Shown here: one piece after another, positions 31,961 to 40,115 of the stretch
Position numbering within the stretch: position 1 is the first letter of the stretch
Layout of the letters: each line of letters starts with the position of its first letter
Assembly: GCA_012729975.1 (NCBI GenBank)
Contig: JAAYBW010000205.1
Span: 1 to 40,115, forward strand
Reading direction: 5' to 3'
Length of the DNA stretch: 40,115 bases
Source of the DNA: Clostridiales bacterium
Lineage (GTDB): Bacteria > Bacillota > Clostridia > Oscillospirales > Oscillospiraceae
The notes under the pieces: generated by a model
Told to the model about the DNA's origin: nothing
Databases searched by the model: none
What the model saw: the letters and a program-made list of their open reading frames with translations, nothing else
Position numbers and translations under genes: made by a program

Positions 31961-33298
31961 ATGACATTTGAACAACTGAATATAATTGAGCCGATACTAA
32001 GGGCTTTGAAAAAAGAAGGGTATGTAAAGCCTACTCCCATTCAGGCAGAGTCGATCCCGCCGCTGCTTGAGCGCAGGGATCTGCTGGGGTGCGCTCAAAC
32101 CGGTACCGGGAAGACGTGTGCCTTCGCCGTTCCGATCCTGCAGCATATATACGATGAAAAAATCGCGGCCGCGGCAGCACCGAGAAAGATAAGAGCTCTT
32201 GTGCTGACGCCGACACGCGAGCTTGCGGCTCAAAACGGAGCCTTTTTTGAACAATACGGAAAATATCTCGGCTTAAAAAACGCTGTTATTTTCGGCGGCG
32301 TTTCGCAAAATCCGCAGTTACAGAGCCTAAAAGCCGGTGTTGATATATTAGTGGCAACGCCGGGCAGGCTTATAGATCTTATAAATCAAAAATACGTCAG
32401 TCTTGAAAATATAGGCTATTTTGTCCTTGACGAGGCAGATCGCATGCTCGACATGGGTTTTGTTCATGATGTGGACAGGATCATATCCGAGCTGCCCGCA
32501 AAAAGGCAGACGATGATGTTTACGGCGACGCTGCCCGATGGGGTTAACAAGCTTATCGACAATATCCTTGATAACCCCGTAAGGGTTGCGGTAACTCCTG
32601 TCTCATCCGCGGTCAGCGTTATAGAGCAGTCCGTATACATGGTAAACAAAGCAAACAAAACGAAGCTGCTTATACATCTGCTGGATAACGAAGGCATCAG
32701 TTCCGCTCTGGTTTTTTCACGGACAAAGCACGGAGCGAATAAAATAACCGCCGATCTTACGGCGGCCGGAATAAGCTGCGGAGTCATACACGCCAACAAG
32801 GCGCAGACCGCGCGCCAGCAGGCACTCGCGAAATTTAAGTCGGGGGAATACAGGGTTCTGGTTGCCACAGACATCGTGTCAAGAGGAATCGATATACTCG
32901 AGCTCTCACACGTTATCAATTACGATCTTCCCGAGATACCGGAAGACTATGTTCACAGGATCGGCAGAACCGGCAGAGCCGGGCTCGGCGGCACAGCGAT
33001 ATCATTTTGCACCGAACCCGAGATGAGGTTTCTAAAAGAGATCGAAAAACTGACCGATAAGAATGTATCTGTCGTTTCGGATCATCCTTATCCGCTCGTT
33101 AAGGGCATAGACTTTCCGGAAACAAGATCCGGAAACAAAGGAAAACGAGACGGAGGCTTTTCTTATGCGGGGCGCAAAACGGGTAAAAGCAGCGGTAAAA
33201 AGCTCTCGATAGGGGAGCTGACCGGCACGAGACCGTTTGATGCGCAAAGACCGCGCTCAAAATCGTCGGGCCGCAGACCGCCTGATAAGCACGGTTGA
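31961..33298 (+). CDS. DEAD-box ATP-dependent RNA helicase (RhlE/CshA-like)
   Basis: The 445-residue protein carries all DEAD-box motifs in order: Q motif (P-T-P-I-Q), A-Q-T-G-T-G-K-T (about 46-53), P-T-R-E-L-A, T-P-G-R-L, V-L-D-E-A-D-R-M-L, T-A-T, V-F-S-R-T, T-D-I-V-S-R-G-I-D, and H-R-I-G-R-T-G-R-A-G. The C-terminal 50 residues are rich in Lys, Arg, Gly and Ser, an RNA-binding tail. These enzymes unwind short RNA helices in ribosome assembly or RNA turnover. Motif III is TAT instead of SAT, a minor variation. The ATG follows AAGGAGA. It stands alone and is convergent with the following leftward gene. Confidence 0.92.
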   Translation: MTFEQLNIIEPILRALKKEGYVKPTPIQAESIPPLLERRDLLGCAQTGTGKTCAFAVPILQHIYDEKIAAAAAPRKIRALVLTPTRELAAQNGAFFEQYGKYLGLKNAVIFGGVSQNPQLQSLKAGVDILVATPGRLIDLINQKYVSLENIGYFVLDEADRMLDMGFVHDVDRIISELPAKRQTMMFTATLPDGVNKLIDNILDNPVRVAVTPVSSAVSVIEQSVYMVNKANKTKLLIHLLDNEGISSALVFSRTKHGANKITADLTAAGISCGVIHANKAQTARQQALAKFKSGEYRVLVATDIVSRGIDILELSHVINYDLPEIPEDYVHRIGRTGRAGLGGTAISFCTEPEMRFLKEIEKLTDKNVSVVSDHPYPLVKGIDFPETRSGNKGKRDGGFSYAGRKTGKSSGKKLSIGELTGTRPFDAQRPRSKSSGRRPPDKHG

Positions 33299-33309
33299 GA
33301 GGTTCATTG

Positions 33310-33756
33310 TCATAAGCGCTTGCGTGTGCCGCACAGTAATTCCCCGAGCTTTTGCTCAAACGCTGTGTCCTGTTCGGGCCTGCGCTTTGCGGGTCCTTTA
33401 AGCCGGCCTCCCCCTCTTCGGATTTTTCCGGCAGTTTGCCGCGCCAGTAAAAGAGCGTCAATATTATCGTCCGTATATTCCATCCCGTCCTGGCTGACTG
33501 CCGCGGCGCCCCGAGCAAGGCACATGGCCGCAAGCCCGTAGTCCTGCGTCACGACAATGTCTCCGGGCACAAGCATATTGACAAGAGCGAAATCCACACT
33601 GTCGGCGCCTTTTGAAAAGGTCATGGTTACCGCGCCGGCTTTTTCAAAATGGTGGGAGGTGTCACATAGTATCAGACACTCGACCGAATGACTTACAGCC
33701 AGCCGCACACAGATGTCAACTACCGGACAGCCGTCCGCGTCAATCAAAAGTCTCAT
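33310..33756 (-). CDS. YaiI/YqxD family (DUF188) protein
   Basis: The 148-residue protein begins with M-R-L-L-I-D-A-D-G-C-P-V, the signature of the YaiI/YqxD family, which has a PIN-like fold with conserved acids. V-V-T-Q-D-Y-G-L-A-A-M-C-L-A-R-G-A, a second family hallmark, lies in the middle (about 77-93). The function is unknown; a nuclease has been suggested from fold similarity. The start at 33756 was chosen because AAGGAG lies just before it and the family begins here; a longer in-frame start at 33816 would add 20 residues. The 3' end lies 11 bases from the stop of the convergent helicase gene. Confidence 0.88.
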   Translation of the reverse strand: MRLLIDADGCPVVDICVRLAVSHSVECLILCDTSHHFEKAGAVTMTFSKGADSVDFALVNMLVPGDIVVTQDYGLAAMCLARGAAAVSQDGMEYTDDNIDALLLARQTAGKIRRGGGRLKGPAKRRPEQDTAFEQKLGELLCGTRKRL

Positions 33757-33909
33757 ATTTTGCTCCTTGTTTATTATGGCCGCTGCTTTTCCCAAAATAA
33801 TCATAAGTACGAACACCGGGAGCCGGCGCGCTCAAGTTCAATATATCGGCGGCACAGCAATCATACAACATGTAGCTGCACCGAAGCAAGCAGAGGAGGA
33901 ACGGATTCC

Positions 33910-36096
33910 ATGGCAAAAACGCTGGTCTTAACAGAAAAACCATCCGTCGCACGCGATATCGCCGGAGTTTTAAACTGTCACCAAAAAGGTACCGGATGTA
34001 TTTTCGGTGATAAATATATTGTTACCTGGGCGCTTGGACATCTGGTTACACTTGCGGATCCGGAGGCCTACAATGACAGCTATAAATCATGGAATATGGA
34101 TGATCTGCCGATACTGCCGGAAAAAATGAAGCTCGTTGTTATAAAAGAAACCGCCGGACAATTCAGGTCGGTGCAGGCATTGATGAAAAGGAATGAAATC
34201 TCCGAGCTTGTAATAGCCACGGATTCCGGCAGGGAGGGAGAACTCGTAGCTCGATGGATCATGCAAAAAGCCGGCTGGAACAAGCCCGCAAAGCGCCTTT
34301 GGATCTCCTCGCAGACCGATAAGGCGATCAAAGAGGGATTCGCTGCTCTGCGTCCGTCCGGCGAATATGACAACTTATACAAAAGCGCCGAGGCCAGGGC
34401 CGAGGCGGATTGGCTGGTGGGTTTTAACGTCACTCGAGCGCTTACCTGCAGGTACAATGCTCAGCTGTCCGCCGGGCGTGTCCAAACGCCGACGCTTGCG
34501 ATGCTCGTTGATCGTGAACGTGAAATAAGAGATTTTAAACCTGTTGACTATTGGACCGTTCAGGTTAATGCCGGCGCTTTTACCGCGACATGGAAAGACT
34601 CTAAAAGCCGGTCGATGATTTTTTCCAAGGAAAAAGCGGATAGTATTGTTGCCGGAGTTTCGGGCGGCGAAGGCGTGTTAACCTCGGTGAGACGGGAATA
34701 TAAAAATCAGGCGCCTCCGGCTGCCTATGATTTAACGGAGCTGCAGCGCGATGCCAACAAAAAATACGCGTATACGGCAAAACAGACTTTATCATATATG
34801 CAAAGCCTTTATGAGACCCACAAGGCGCTGACTTATCCCCGAACGGACTCACGTTATATAACCGATGACGTGGCGGCGACACTGGCGGACAGACTCGGGA
34901 GTATCGCCGTCGGGAGCTATAAGGAGCCGGCTCAGGAGCTTTTGCGCAAACGTCCGCTCCGGACAAAATATATTGTGAACAATTCCAAGGTTACGGATCA
35001 TCACGCGATAATCCCAACCGATGAGCAGATAGATTTACGACGCTTCAGCCCGGAGGAACGCAACATTTTTGATCTGGTGGTCCGGCGGTTTATTGCGGTG
35101 CTTTCACCGGATTTTGAATATGAGGAAACGAGGCTCACTCTGACAGTCAATAGGCATGAATTTTACGCTAAAGGTAAAATCGTTAAAAATCCGGGATGGA
35201 AAGCTGCTTACGGCAGTATTCTTTCCTCAGAAGACGAAGACAATGAGGATGAGCGGGATCAGTCGCTGCCGCCTTTAAGACAGGGCGACCGGATAAAAAT
35301 AATCGCCGTTAAAGCATTGAGCGGAAAAACAAAGCCGCCTGCCAGGTACAATGAAGCGACACTGCTGACCGCGATGGAGAATCCGGCCAGATATATGGAG
35401 AACAAAGAGCTGCGCGAGGTAATGGAAACCACAAGCGGGCTCGGCACCCCGGCTACGCGCGCGGATATCATTGAAAAGCTTCTTTCAAGCTTCTGCGTTG
35501 AACGCAGAGGCAAGGAACTTGTGCCGACAGCAAAGGGAATTCAGCTTATAGATATAGTTCCGGCAGAGCTGCGCTCCGCGGAACTGACAGCCAGATGGGA
35601 ACAGACGCTTTCTCTTATCAGCAAAGGCAAAGCGCGCGACCGCGCTTTCATAGAAGAGATGCGCGATTACGCCGCTAAGCTGGTTGCATCCGTTAAATCC
35701 GGCGATATGAAATTTGTCCACGACAATATGACTCGCGAGAAATGCCCGAATTGCGGTAAATTTCTGTTAGATGTAAAAGGCAAAAAGGGGAAGCTGCTGG
35801 TGTGCCCCGACAGAGAATGCGGATACCGTAAAAATGTTTATATCGAAACGAATGCGCGTTGTCCGAACTGTCATAAAAAGCTTGAGCTGCGCGGAGAAGG
35901 TGATAAGAAAATCTTTGCCTGCATTTGCGGTTACAGGGAGAAGCTGTCTGACTTTGAAAAGCGCAGGAGCGAGGCGGGGGCAAGTAAAACGGATATCAGA
36001 AATTACCTGAACAGCCGGACGGAAACCGACAGCGCAAACCCGGCGCTGGCACAACAGCTGGCAAAATGGATGGAAAGTCAAAACAATAAGTCCTGA
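33910..36096 (+). CDS. topB: DNA topoisomerase III (type IA)
   Basis: The 728-residue protein matches Bacillus TopB in length. The Toprim domain opens with L-V-L-T-E-K-P-S-V-A (about 5-14), with D-S-G-R-E-G-E (about 104-110). The catalytic tyrosine is Tyr309 in T-Y-P-R-T-D-S-R-Y, and S-A-G-R-V-Q-T-P-T occurs near 190. At the C-terminus are two zinc-ribbon-like segments (C-P-N-C...C-P-D-R-E-C-G and C-P-N-C...C-I-C-G). It relaxes and decatenates single-stranded regions of DNA. The ATG at 33910 follows GAGGAGGAA; an upstream in-frame extension to 33688 has no homology and overlaps the divergent gene. The ABC-F gene follows after 34 bases and may be co-transcribed. Confidence 0.93.
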   Translation: MAKTLVLTEKPSVARDIAGVLNCHQKGTGCIFGDKYIVTWALGHLVTLADPEAYNDSYKSWNMDDLPILPEKMKLVVIKETAGQFRSVQALMKRNEISELVIATDSGREGELVARWIMQKAGWNKPAKRLWISSQTDKAIKEGFAALRPSGEYDNLYKSAEARAEADWLVGFNVTRALTCRYNAQLSAGRVQTPTLAMLVDREREIRDFKPVDYWTVQVNAGAFTATWKDSKSRSMIFSKEKADSIVAGVSGGEGVLTSVRREYKNQAPPAAYDLTELQRDANKKYAYTAKQTLSYMQSLYETHKALTYPRTDSRYITDDVAATLADRLGSIAVGSYKEPAQELLRKRPLRTKYIVNNSKVTDHHAIIPTDEQIDLRRFSPEERNIFDLVVRRFIAVLSPDFEYEETRLTLTVNRHEFYAKGKIVKNPGWKAAYGSILSSEDEDNEDERDQSLPPLRQGDRIKIIAVKALSGKTKPPARYNEATLLTAMENPARYMENKELREVMETTSGLGTPATRADIIEKLLSSFCVERRGKELVPTAKGIQLIDIVPAELRSAELTARWEQTLSLISKGKARDRAFIEEMRDYAAKLVASVKSGDMKFVHDNMTREKCPNCGKFLLDVKGKKGKLLVCPDRECGYRKNVYIETNARCPNCHKKLELRGEGDKKIFACICGYREKLSDFEKRRSEAGASKTDIRNYLNSRTETDSANPALAQQLAKWMESQNNKS

Positions 36097-36130
36097 ACAC
36101 GAATTGTTTATCGGAGAGGTATCAGCTCAT

Positions 36131-37906
36131 ATGTTGCTTTCAGCGGAGAATATATCAAAAAGCTATAGTGAAAAATCGCTGTTGAAGGACGTCTCGCTTT
36201 ACATAGACAAGGGAGATAAAATCGGCGTAATCGGAGTTAACGGTGCGGGTAAATCTACCTTCCTGCGAATTCTCGCGCAGATTGAGGATCCGGACCGCGG
36301 CACCGTAACGAAATATTCGGGAGTACGCCTTGAATATCTGCCGCAGAATCCGATATGGAATGAAAAACTGACCGTAATGGAGCATATATTTTCCGACATC
36401 CCGGAGCTTAAGGATATAATGGAATTCGAAGCGAGAAAAATATTAACGCAGCTTGGTATAACAGACTTCGATATGCTGATCGGCAGTTTATCCGGCGGCC
36501 GGAGAAAGTGCATTGCAATTGCCGCGGCTTTGATACATCCCTGTGATATACTTATCCTTGACGAACCCACAAACCACCTTGACGTGAATATGATACAATG
36601 GCTCGAGGAATACCTCCTTAAGTTCGCGGGCGCTATTGTCATGGTAACGCATGACCGCTACTTTTTAGACAGGGTCGCAAATAAAATCGCCGAGATAGAC
36701 GGCGGGCGCTTATACAATTATCCGGCGAACTATACGGTATATCTGGAACTAAAGGAACAAAGAGAGGAAAGGGAGCTCGGCACCGAGCGAAAAAGACAGA
36801 GTATACTGCGAAAAGAGCTTGAATGGATAAGGCGCGGGCCACGCGCGCGAGGCACAAAAAGCAAGGACAGAATAGCCCGGTTTGAGGAGCTCAGTGAAAA
36901 GAGCGCTCCGACTGAAGCTTTAAAGCCGGAGCTTTCATCGCCTTCGTCAAGGCTGGGGAAAAAGACAATAGAGCTTCGCGACATTTCCGTTAATCTGGGC
37001 GGGAAACAGCTGATAAGCCATTTCGACCATATGTTCATGCGCGATGCCAGGGTGGGCATAGTCGGGAAAAGCGGCATCGGGAAATCGACACTGCTTAATA
37101 TAATAAGCGGCAGGCTTAAACCCGACTCCGGAGAGGTTATCGTCGGTGATACCGTGAAAATCGGATATTTTTCGCAGAACGCTCAAGAGCTTGATCTGAA
37201 CTGCCGGGTAATCGATTACATTAAAGATTGCTCCGGCGCTGCCGCAGCCGACGGGACTCTGCGGGTTTCACAAATGTTGGAGCAATACCTGTTCACGCCT
37301 GATCTTCAGCGCAGCATGATAAGCAGAATATCCGGCGGTGAGCGCAGAAGGCTCTTTTTGCTCGGCGTTATGATGCAGGCCCCGAATTTTCTGCTGCTCG
37401 ACGAACCGACAAACGATCTTGATATTCATACGCTTGCCGTACTGGAAGAACATCTGATAAATTTCAAAGGCGCCGTTATCGTCGTCTCACACGATCGCTA
37501 CTTTCTGGACAAGGTGACAGATACTGTTTTTGATTTTTCCGGCAACGGTGATATAAAAAAATACCTCGGTTCTTATTCGGAATACAGAGAAAGCGCCAAC
37601 GTCGTACAGACGGCGGACAGATCTTCTCGAGTGCCCGAAAGAGCCGGAAGCGGCGGCAATGAAAAAAAGCTCAGGTTTACATTTAAAGAACAGCGTGAAT
37701 TTGAGAACATAGACTCAGATATCGCTGAGCTGGAAAAAGAAGCGGTCGTCCTGGATTTGCAGATGGAGGAATCGGCAAGCGATTATATCAGGCTGCAGGA
37801 GCTTATGAGCCGGAAAGAAGAGCTGGATAAAAAGCTTGAAGCCAAACTGGAAAGATGGATCTATCTAAACGACCTTGCCGAAAAAATAGCCCGCGGCGAA
37901 AAATAA
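36131..37906 (+). CDS. ABC-F family ATP-binding protein
   Basis: The 591-residue protein has two ABC domains and no membrane segments. Domain 1: G-V-N-G-A-G-K-S-T (about 36-44), L-S-G-G-R-R-K and D-E-P-T-N-H-L-D. Domain 2: G-K-S-G-I-G-K-S-T, I-S-G-G-E-R-R-R and D-E-P-T-N-D-L-D. A charged linker (about 200-265) joins them and a coiled-coil C-terminal tail (about 515-591) follows, as in Uup-like ABC-F proteins. These act on the ribosome or on DNA, some protecting against antibiotics; resistance cannot be inferred. The ATG at 36131 follows GGAGAGG; the frame also opens at a TTG at 36104. Confidence 0.88.
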   Translation: MLLSAENISKSYSEKSLLKDVSLYIDKGDKIGVIGVNGAGKSTFLRILAQIEDPDRGTVTKYSGVRLEYLPQNPIWNEKLTVMEHIFSDIPELKDIMEFEARKILTQLGITDFDMLIGSLSGGRRKCIAIAAALIHPCDILILDEPTNHLDVNMIQWLEEYLLKFAGAIVMVTHDRYFLDRVANKIAEIDGGRLYNYPANYTVYLELKEQREERELGTERKRQSILRKELEWIRRGPRARGTKSKDRIARFEELSEKSAPTEALKPELSSPSSRLGKKTIELRDISVNLGGKQLISHFDHMFMRDARVGIVGKSGIGKSTLLNIISGRLKPDSGEVIVGDTVKIGYFSQNAQELDLNCRVIDYIKDCSGAAAADGTLRVSQMLEQYLFTPDLQRSMISRISGGERRRLFLLGVMMQAPNFLLLDEPTNDLDIHTLAVLEEHLINFKGAVIVVSHDRYFLDKVTDTVFDFSGNGDIKKYLGSYSEYRESANVVQTADRSSRVPERAGSGGNEKKLRFTFKEQREFENIDSDIAELEKEAVVLDLQMEESASDYIRLQELMSRKEELDKKLEAKLERWIYLNDLAEKIARGEK

Positions 37907-37963
37907 CAGGAGCCCCCGCACTAACCCAACCGAATGATTGGGGCGGGGACTCCTGTTATTTTA
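37901..37963. terminator. Bidirectional terminator between ABC-F and prfC genes
   Basis: AAATAACAGGAG (37901-37912) pairs perfectly with CTCCTGTTATTT (37950-37961), extended by CCCCGC with GCGGGG inside. The stem ends in A/T runs on both strands. It contains the ABC-F stop codon and lies 15 bases beyond the stop of the leftward prfC gene. Confidence 0.85.
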
Positions 37964-37977
37964 TTTACACGCCGCGC

Positions 37978-39582
37978 TTATGATACCGGCGGCGCTATGT
38001 CCAGAAACCGGGCGTCTTTGTTTTTCCCGGCAATGCTGTTGAGAGTCCACTGGTTCTTTACCAGGACCACGGTCCTTCCGTATTGATCCTCGACTATAAC
38101 GGCTTCGCTGAAACCGAGCATTTCTTTTGTAAAGTTATCCGCGATAACCCAGCGCGCCAGTGTGTAGGGTAAATTTCTGATAAAAAGATCCACGTTATAC
38201 TCGCTTTTCATTCTGTACTCGAGAACCTCAAGCTGAAGTATGCCCGCGACTCCGACAGTGAACATTTCTATGCCGAGGTTCGGCGTCTTAAACACCTGTA
38301 TGGCGCCTTCTTCCGATATCTGCTGAATTCCTTTTAAAAACTGCTTTCTCTTTGAGGAATCCCTGGCGGATACTTCGGCGAAATGCTCCGCAGGGAACAT
38401 GGGAATTCCCTCATACCTGAAAGGCTTTTGGCCTGTACATATCGTATCTCCGATTAAAAAGGTGCCCGGGTCAAACACTCCGACAATGTCCCCGGCATAC
38501 GCGTTTTCGGCAGCGGTGCGTTCCTGCGCCATAAACTGCTGCGCCTGAGACAGGCGGATTTTCCTTCCGGTTCTTTCGTGTGTGACCTCCATGCCTTTTT
38601 CATACTTGCCCGAGCATATCCTGATGAAGGCGAGCCTGTCACGGTGCGCCGGATCCATATTCGCCTGAATCTTAAAAACAAAGCCCGAAAAATCGCTGTC
38701 CCAGGGTGACATGATTCCCTCGCTGTGGATTCGTTCGGCCGGAGGGGGAGCCATGCTGATAAATGCTTCGAGAAATTGACTGACACCGAAATTAGTCATG
38801 GCGCTCCCGAAGAAAACCGGGGTCAGTTCTCCCGCTCTGATTTTTTCCATGTCAAACTCATCTCCGGCAATATCGAGCAGGGATATATCCTCGCACAGAC
38901 GGCCGTATAGGTGATCTCCCAACAATTCTTTAAAGCGCGGGTCGTTTACGCTTCCGCTCCGCGAGGCGACGATGCTCTGACCGTGGCTGCCTCCCGATTC
39001 AAAAAGTTCGATCCTTGACTGACCGCGGTCAAAGACACCCTTGAAATCTCCGTCGATTCCGATAGGCCAGTTCATCGGGTATGATTTTATACCCAGTGTT
39101 TCTTCTATTTCCGCCATAAGGTCCAAAGGGTTTTTGCACGCCCGGTCCAGCTTGTTTACAAATGTAAATATCGGGATCCCTCTCATCCTGCAGACATGAA
39201 AGAGTTTTTTGGTCTGTGCCTCCACGCCTTTTGCGCCGTCAATGAGCATAACGGCGCTGTCGGCCGCTACCAGGGTACGGTAAGTGTCCTCACTGAAATC
39301 CTGATGGCCGGGCGTATCCAATATATTGATGCGATAGCCGTTATAGTCGAAATTAAGAGCGCTGGAGGTAACCGAGATGCCTCGCTGTTTTTCGATATCC
39401 ATCCAGTCCGAAACGGCATATTGCTTTGCCTTCCTGGCTTTTACGGTTCCCGCCAGACGTATCGCTCCGCCGTAAAGCAGCAGCTTTTCGGTCATGGTGG
39501 TTTTTCCGGCGTCAGGATGGGAGATTATAGCGAACGTCCTTCTGCGCTGAACCTCTGCTTGTATTTCATCGCTGATTTTCAT
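37978..39582 (-). CDS. prfC: Peptide chain release factor 3
   Basis: The 534-residue GTPase begins with R-R-T-F-A-I-I-S-H-P-D-A-G-K-T-T (G1, about 14-29), followed by R-G-I-S-V-T (G2), D-T-P-G-H-Q-D-F (G3) and N-K-L-D-R (G4). The length and the D-W-M-D-I-E-K-Q-R-G-I-S-V block are typical of RF3, distinct from elongation factor G and ribosome protection proteins. RF3 removes RF1/RF2 from the ribosome after termination. AAGGATG lies before the ATG, and a near-consensus promoter is found at 39635-39664. Confidence 0.94.
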   Translation of the reverse strand: MKISDEIQAEVQRRRTFAIISHPDAGKTTMTEKLLLYGGAIRLAGTVKARKAKQYAVSDWMDIEKQRGISVTSSALNFDYNGYRINILDTPGHQDFSEDTYRTLVAADSAVMLIDGAKGVEAQTKKLFHVCRMRGIPIFTFVNKLDRACKNPLDLMAEIEETLGIKSYPMNWPIGIDGDFKGVFDRGQSRIELFESGGSHGQSIVASRSGSVNDPRFKELLGDHLYGRLCEDISLLDIAGDEFDMEKIRAGELTPVFFGSAMTNFGVSQFLEAFISMAPPPAERIHSEGIMSPWDSDFSGFVFKIQANMDPAHRDRLAFIRICSGKYEKGMEVTHERTGRKIRLSQAQQFMAQERTAAENAYAGDIVGVFDPGTFLIGDTICTGQKPFRYEGIPMFPAEHFAEVSARDSSKRKQFLKGIQQISEEGAIQVFKTPNLGIEMFTVGVAGILQLEVLEYRMKSEYNVDLFIRNLPYTLARWVIADNFTKEMLGFSEAVIVEDQYGRTVVLVKNQWTLNSIAGKNKDARFLDIAPPVS

Positions 39583-39634
39583 TGTTTGTACATCCTTAAA
39601 CAGACTTGCTTAAGCCCATAGGCCGCAATTTTAT

Positions 39635-39664
39635 ATACTACAATAAATGCAGTCGGAATGTCAA
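39635..39664 (-). promoter_or_regulatory. Promoter of prfC
   Basis: On the minus strand a perfect TTGACA (39664-39659) and TAGTAT (39640-39635) are separated by 18 bp, about 50 bases before the prfC start. Confidence 0.65.
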
Positions 39665-39833
39665 ACAGTTTTGAGAATAAACGCTTATTTTGTGTTTGAG
39701 GCCGCCGGAAACCCCGTGAGGTTTTGCTATGGCATTAAGTATGTAACTTATGTCAGGCATACACGCGCTTGAACAGGCACATCGGCAGACCGTATAAAGA
39801 CGGCGAAACGGGATCCTTCCAGAAGGTATTAAA
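39665..39833. other. Gene-free stretch between prfC and the edge gene
   Basis: Together with the flanking signals this gives about 350 bases without a convincing gene between 39583 and 39930. A 76-codon leftward open frame (39638-39868) overlaps the prfC promoter and a terminator-like hairpin, has no ribosome site and resembles no known protein. Confidence 0.5.
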
Positions 39834-39874
39834 CGCTCATTTGAAGGCGGCCTGAGGCCGCCCTTCAATGAGCG
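39834..39874 (-). terminator. Hairpin downstream of the leftward edge gene, probable terminator
   Basis: A long GC-rich stem with two single-base bulges (39834-39852 with 39856-39874) and a 3-base loop lies 56 bases beyond the stop of the leftward frame ending at 39931. On the minus strand it is followed by TTTAATACC, a short U-tract. A smaller hairpin AGCGGTA-CGTA-TACCGCT lies at about 39898-39915. Confidence 0.5.
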
Positions 39875-39930
39875 CTGATGATTTATCCCGAAAGAAGCGG
39901 TACGTATACCGCTGATTTATCCGCGGCAGT

Positions 39931-40115
39931 TCAGACATCGTCTCTTTTTGCGGACTGCTTTTTCGTGTTCCTGGTATGATTTTGATTTTCGCGTGTGATA
40001 GGCGTTTTTCCGCCGCATTTTTCTAAGCGGGCTTTTTTATTATCCGGCTGGCTGTCTTTTGGCAAGTTTTTCTCTCCCGTCAGAGTTACCGTGTTTATCC
40101 GGGAACCGCGGCAGA
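39931..40115 (-). CDS. 3' end of an unidentified leftward gene (partial)
   Basis: A reading frame is open from the window edge to a TGA at 39933-39931, giving the last 60 residues of a protein that begins outside the window. The visible tail is hydrophilic and very rich in Lys, Arg, Asn and Gln (for example T-R-E-N-Q-N-H-T-R-N-T-K-K), like the disordered basic tails of RNA-binding or membrane-associated proteins. No family can be named. A terminator-like hairpin at the expected place downstream supports a real gene end, but 60 open codons alone are weak evidence. Confidence 0.4.
   Translation of the reverse strand, partial: CRGSRINTVTLTGEKNLPKDSQPDNKKARLEKCGGKTPITRENQNHTRNTKKQSAKRDDV

Noticed and set aside
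33688-33909. Extended N-terminus of topoisomerase III
   Set aside because: The 74 extra residues lack homology, overlap the divergent YaiI-like gene start, and the AGGAGG site points to the ATG at 33910.

Overview
The window looks like a chromosomal piece of an anaerobic, low-oxygen-adapted Firmicute (class Clostridia or a close relative) of moderate GC. The reasons are: clostridial-type acyl-CoA chemistry (GcdA-like carboxyltransferase, two acyl-CoA dehydrogenases, EtfBA of the type found with clostridial butyryl-CoA dehydrogenase), strong AGGAGG ribosome sites with some TTG/GTG starts, a PyrR attenuator of the Gram-positive type, an SLH surface protein, and a CXXC peptide/4Fe-4S membrane protein pair typical of clostridia. 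No tRNA, rRNA, CRISPR, insertion sequence or phage gene was seen.

Layout. 1-861: the first codons of rpmE (leftward), then a nitroreductase-family gene. 897-3136: a leftward two-gene operon of a lysine 2,3-aminomutase-like radical SAM enzyme and a D-Ala-D-Ala-ligase-like ATP-grasp enzyme. 3379-7608: an NAD-dependent epimerase-like reductase, an SLH surface protein, a J-domain protein and an M20 peptidase. 7704-11887: nucleobase salvage, with pyrR and a uracil permease behind a PyrR-type attenuator, then a second NCS2-like permease with a purine-type phosphoribosyltransferase. 11914-14689: a leftward esterase, then a redox cassette of a TlpA-like thioredoxin, a 48-residue CXXC membrane peptide and a 4Fe-4S membrane protein, with overlapping ends. 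14811-20205: TIM-barrel isomerase-like protein, ANT(6)-like nucleotidyltransferase, leftward SDR, MFS transporter and a URO-D/methyltransferase-like protein.

20505-31857 is the centrepiece: an eleven-gene rightward cluster between a good promoter and a strong terminator. It encodes a glutaconyl-CoA decarboxylase alpha subunit (GcdA), a transcarboxylase 5S-like subunit, a biotin carrier, a glutaryl-CoA-dehydrogenase-like flavoprotein, a crotonase, a 3-hydroxybutyryl-CoA dehydrogenase, both subunits of a CoA-transferase, a butyryl-CoA-dehydrogenase-like flavoprotein, EtfB and EtfA. The genes can be read as glutaryl-CoA to glutaconyl-CoA to crotonyl-CoA, then to butyryl-CoA or acetoacetyl-CoA, with CoA recycled by the transferase. 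The Na+-pumping membrane subunit GcdB is absent, and a 5S subunit (pyruvate/oxaloacetate half-reaction) sits in its place. This suggests a soluble glutaconyl-CoA:pyruvate transcarboxylase that would save the decarboxylation energy as oxaloacetate. That activity is an inference from gene content.

31961-40115 is housekeeping: DEAD-box helicase, YaiI/DUF188 protein, topoisomerase III, ABC-F ATPase, leftward release factor 3, and the 3' end of an unidentified leftward gene at the window edge.
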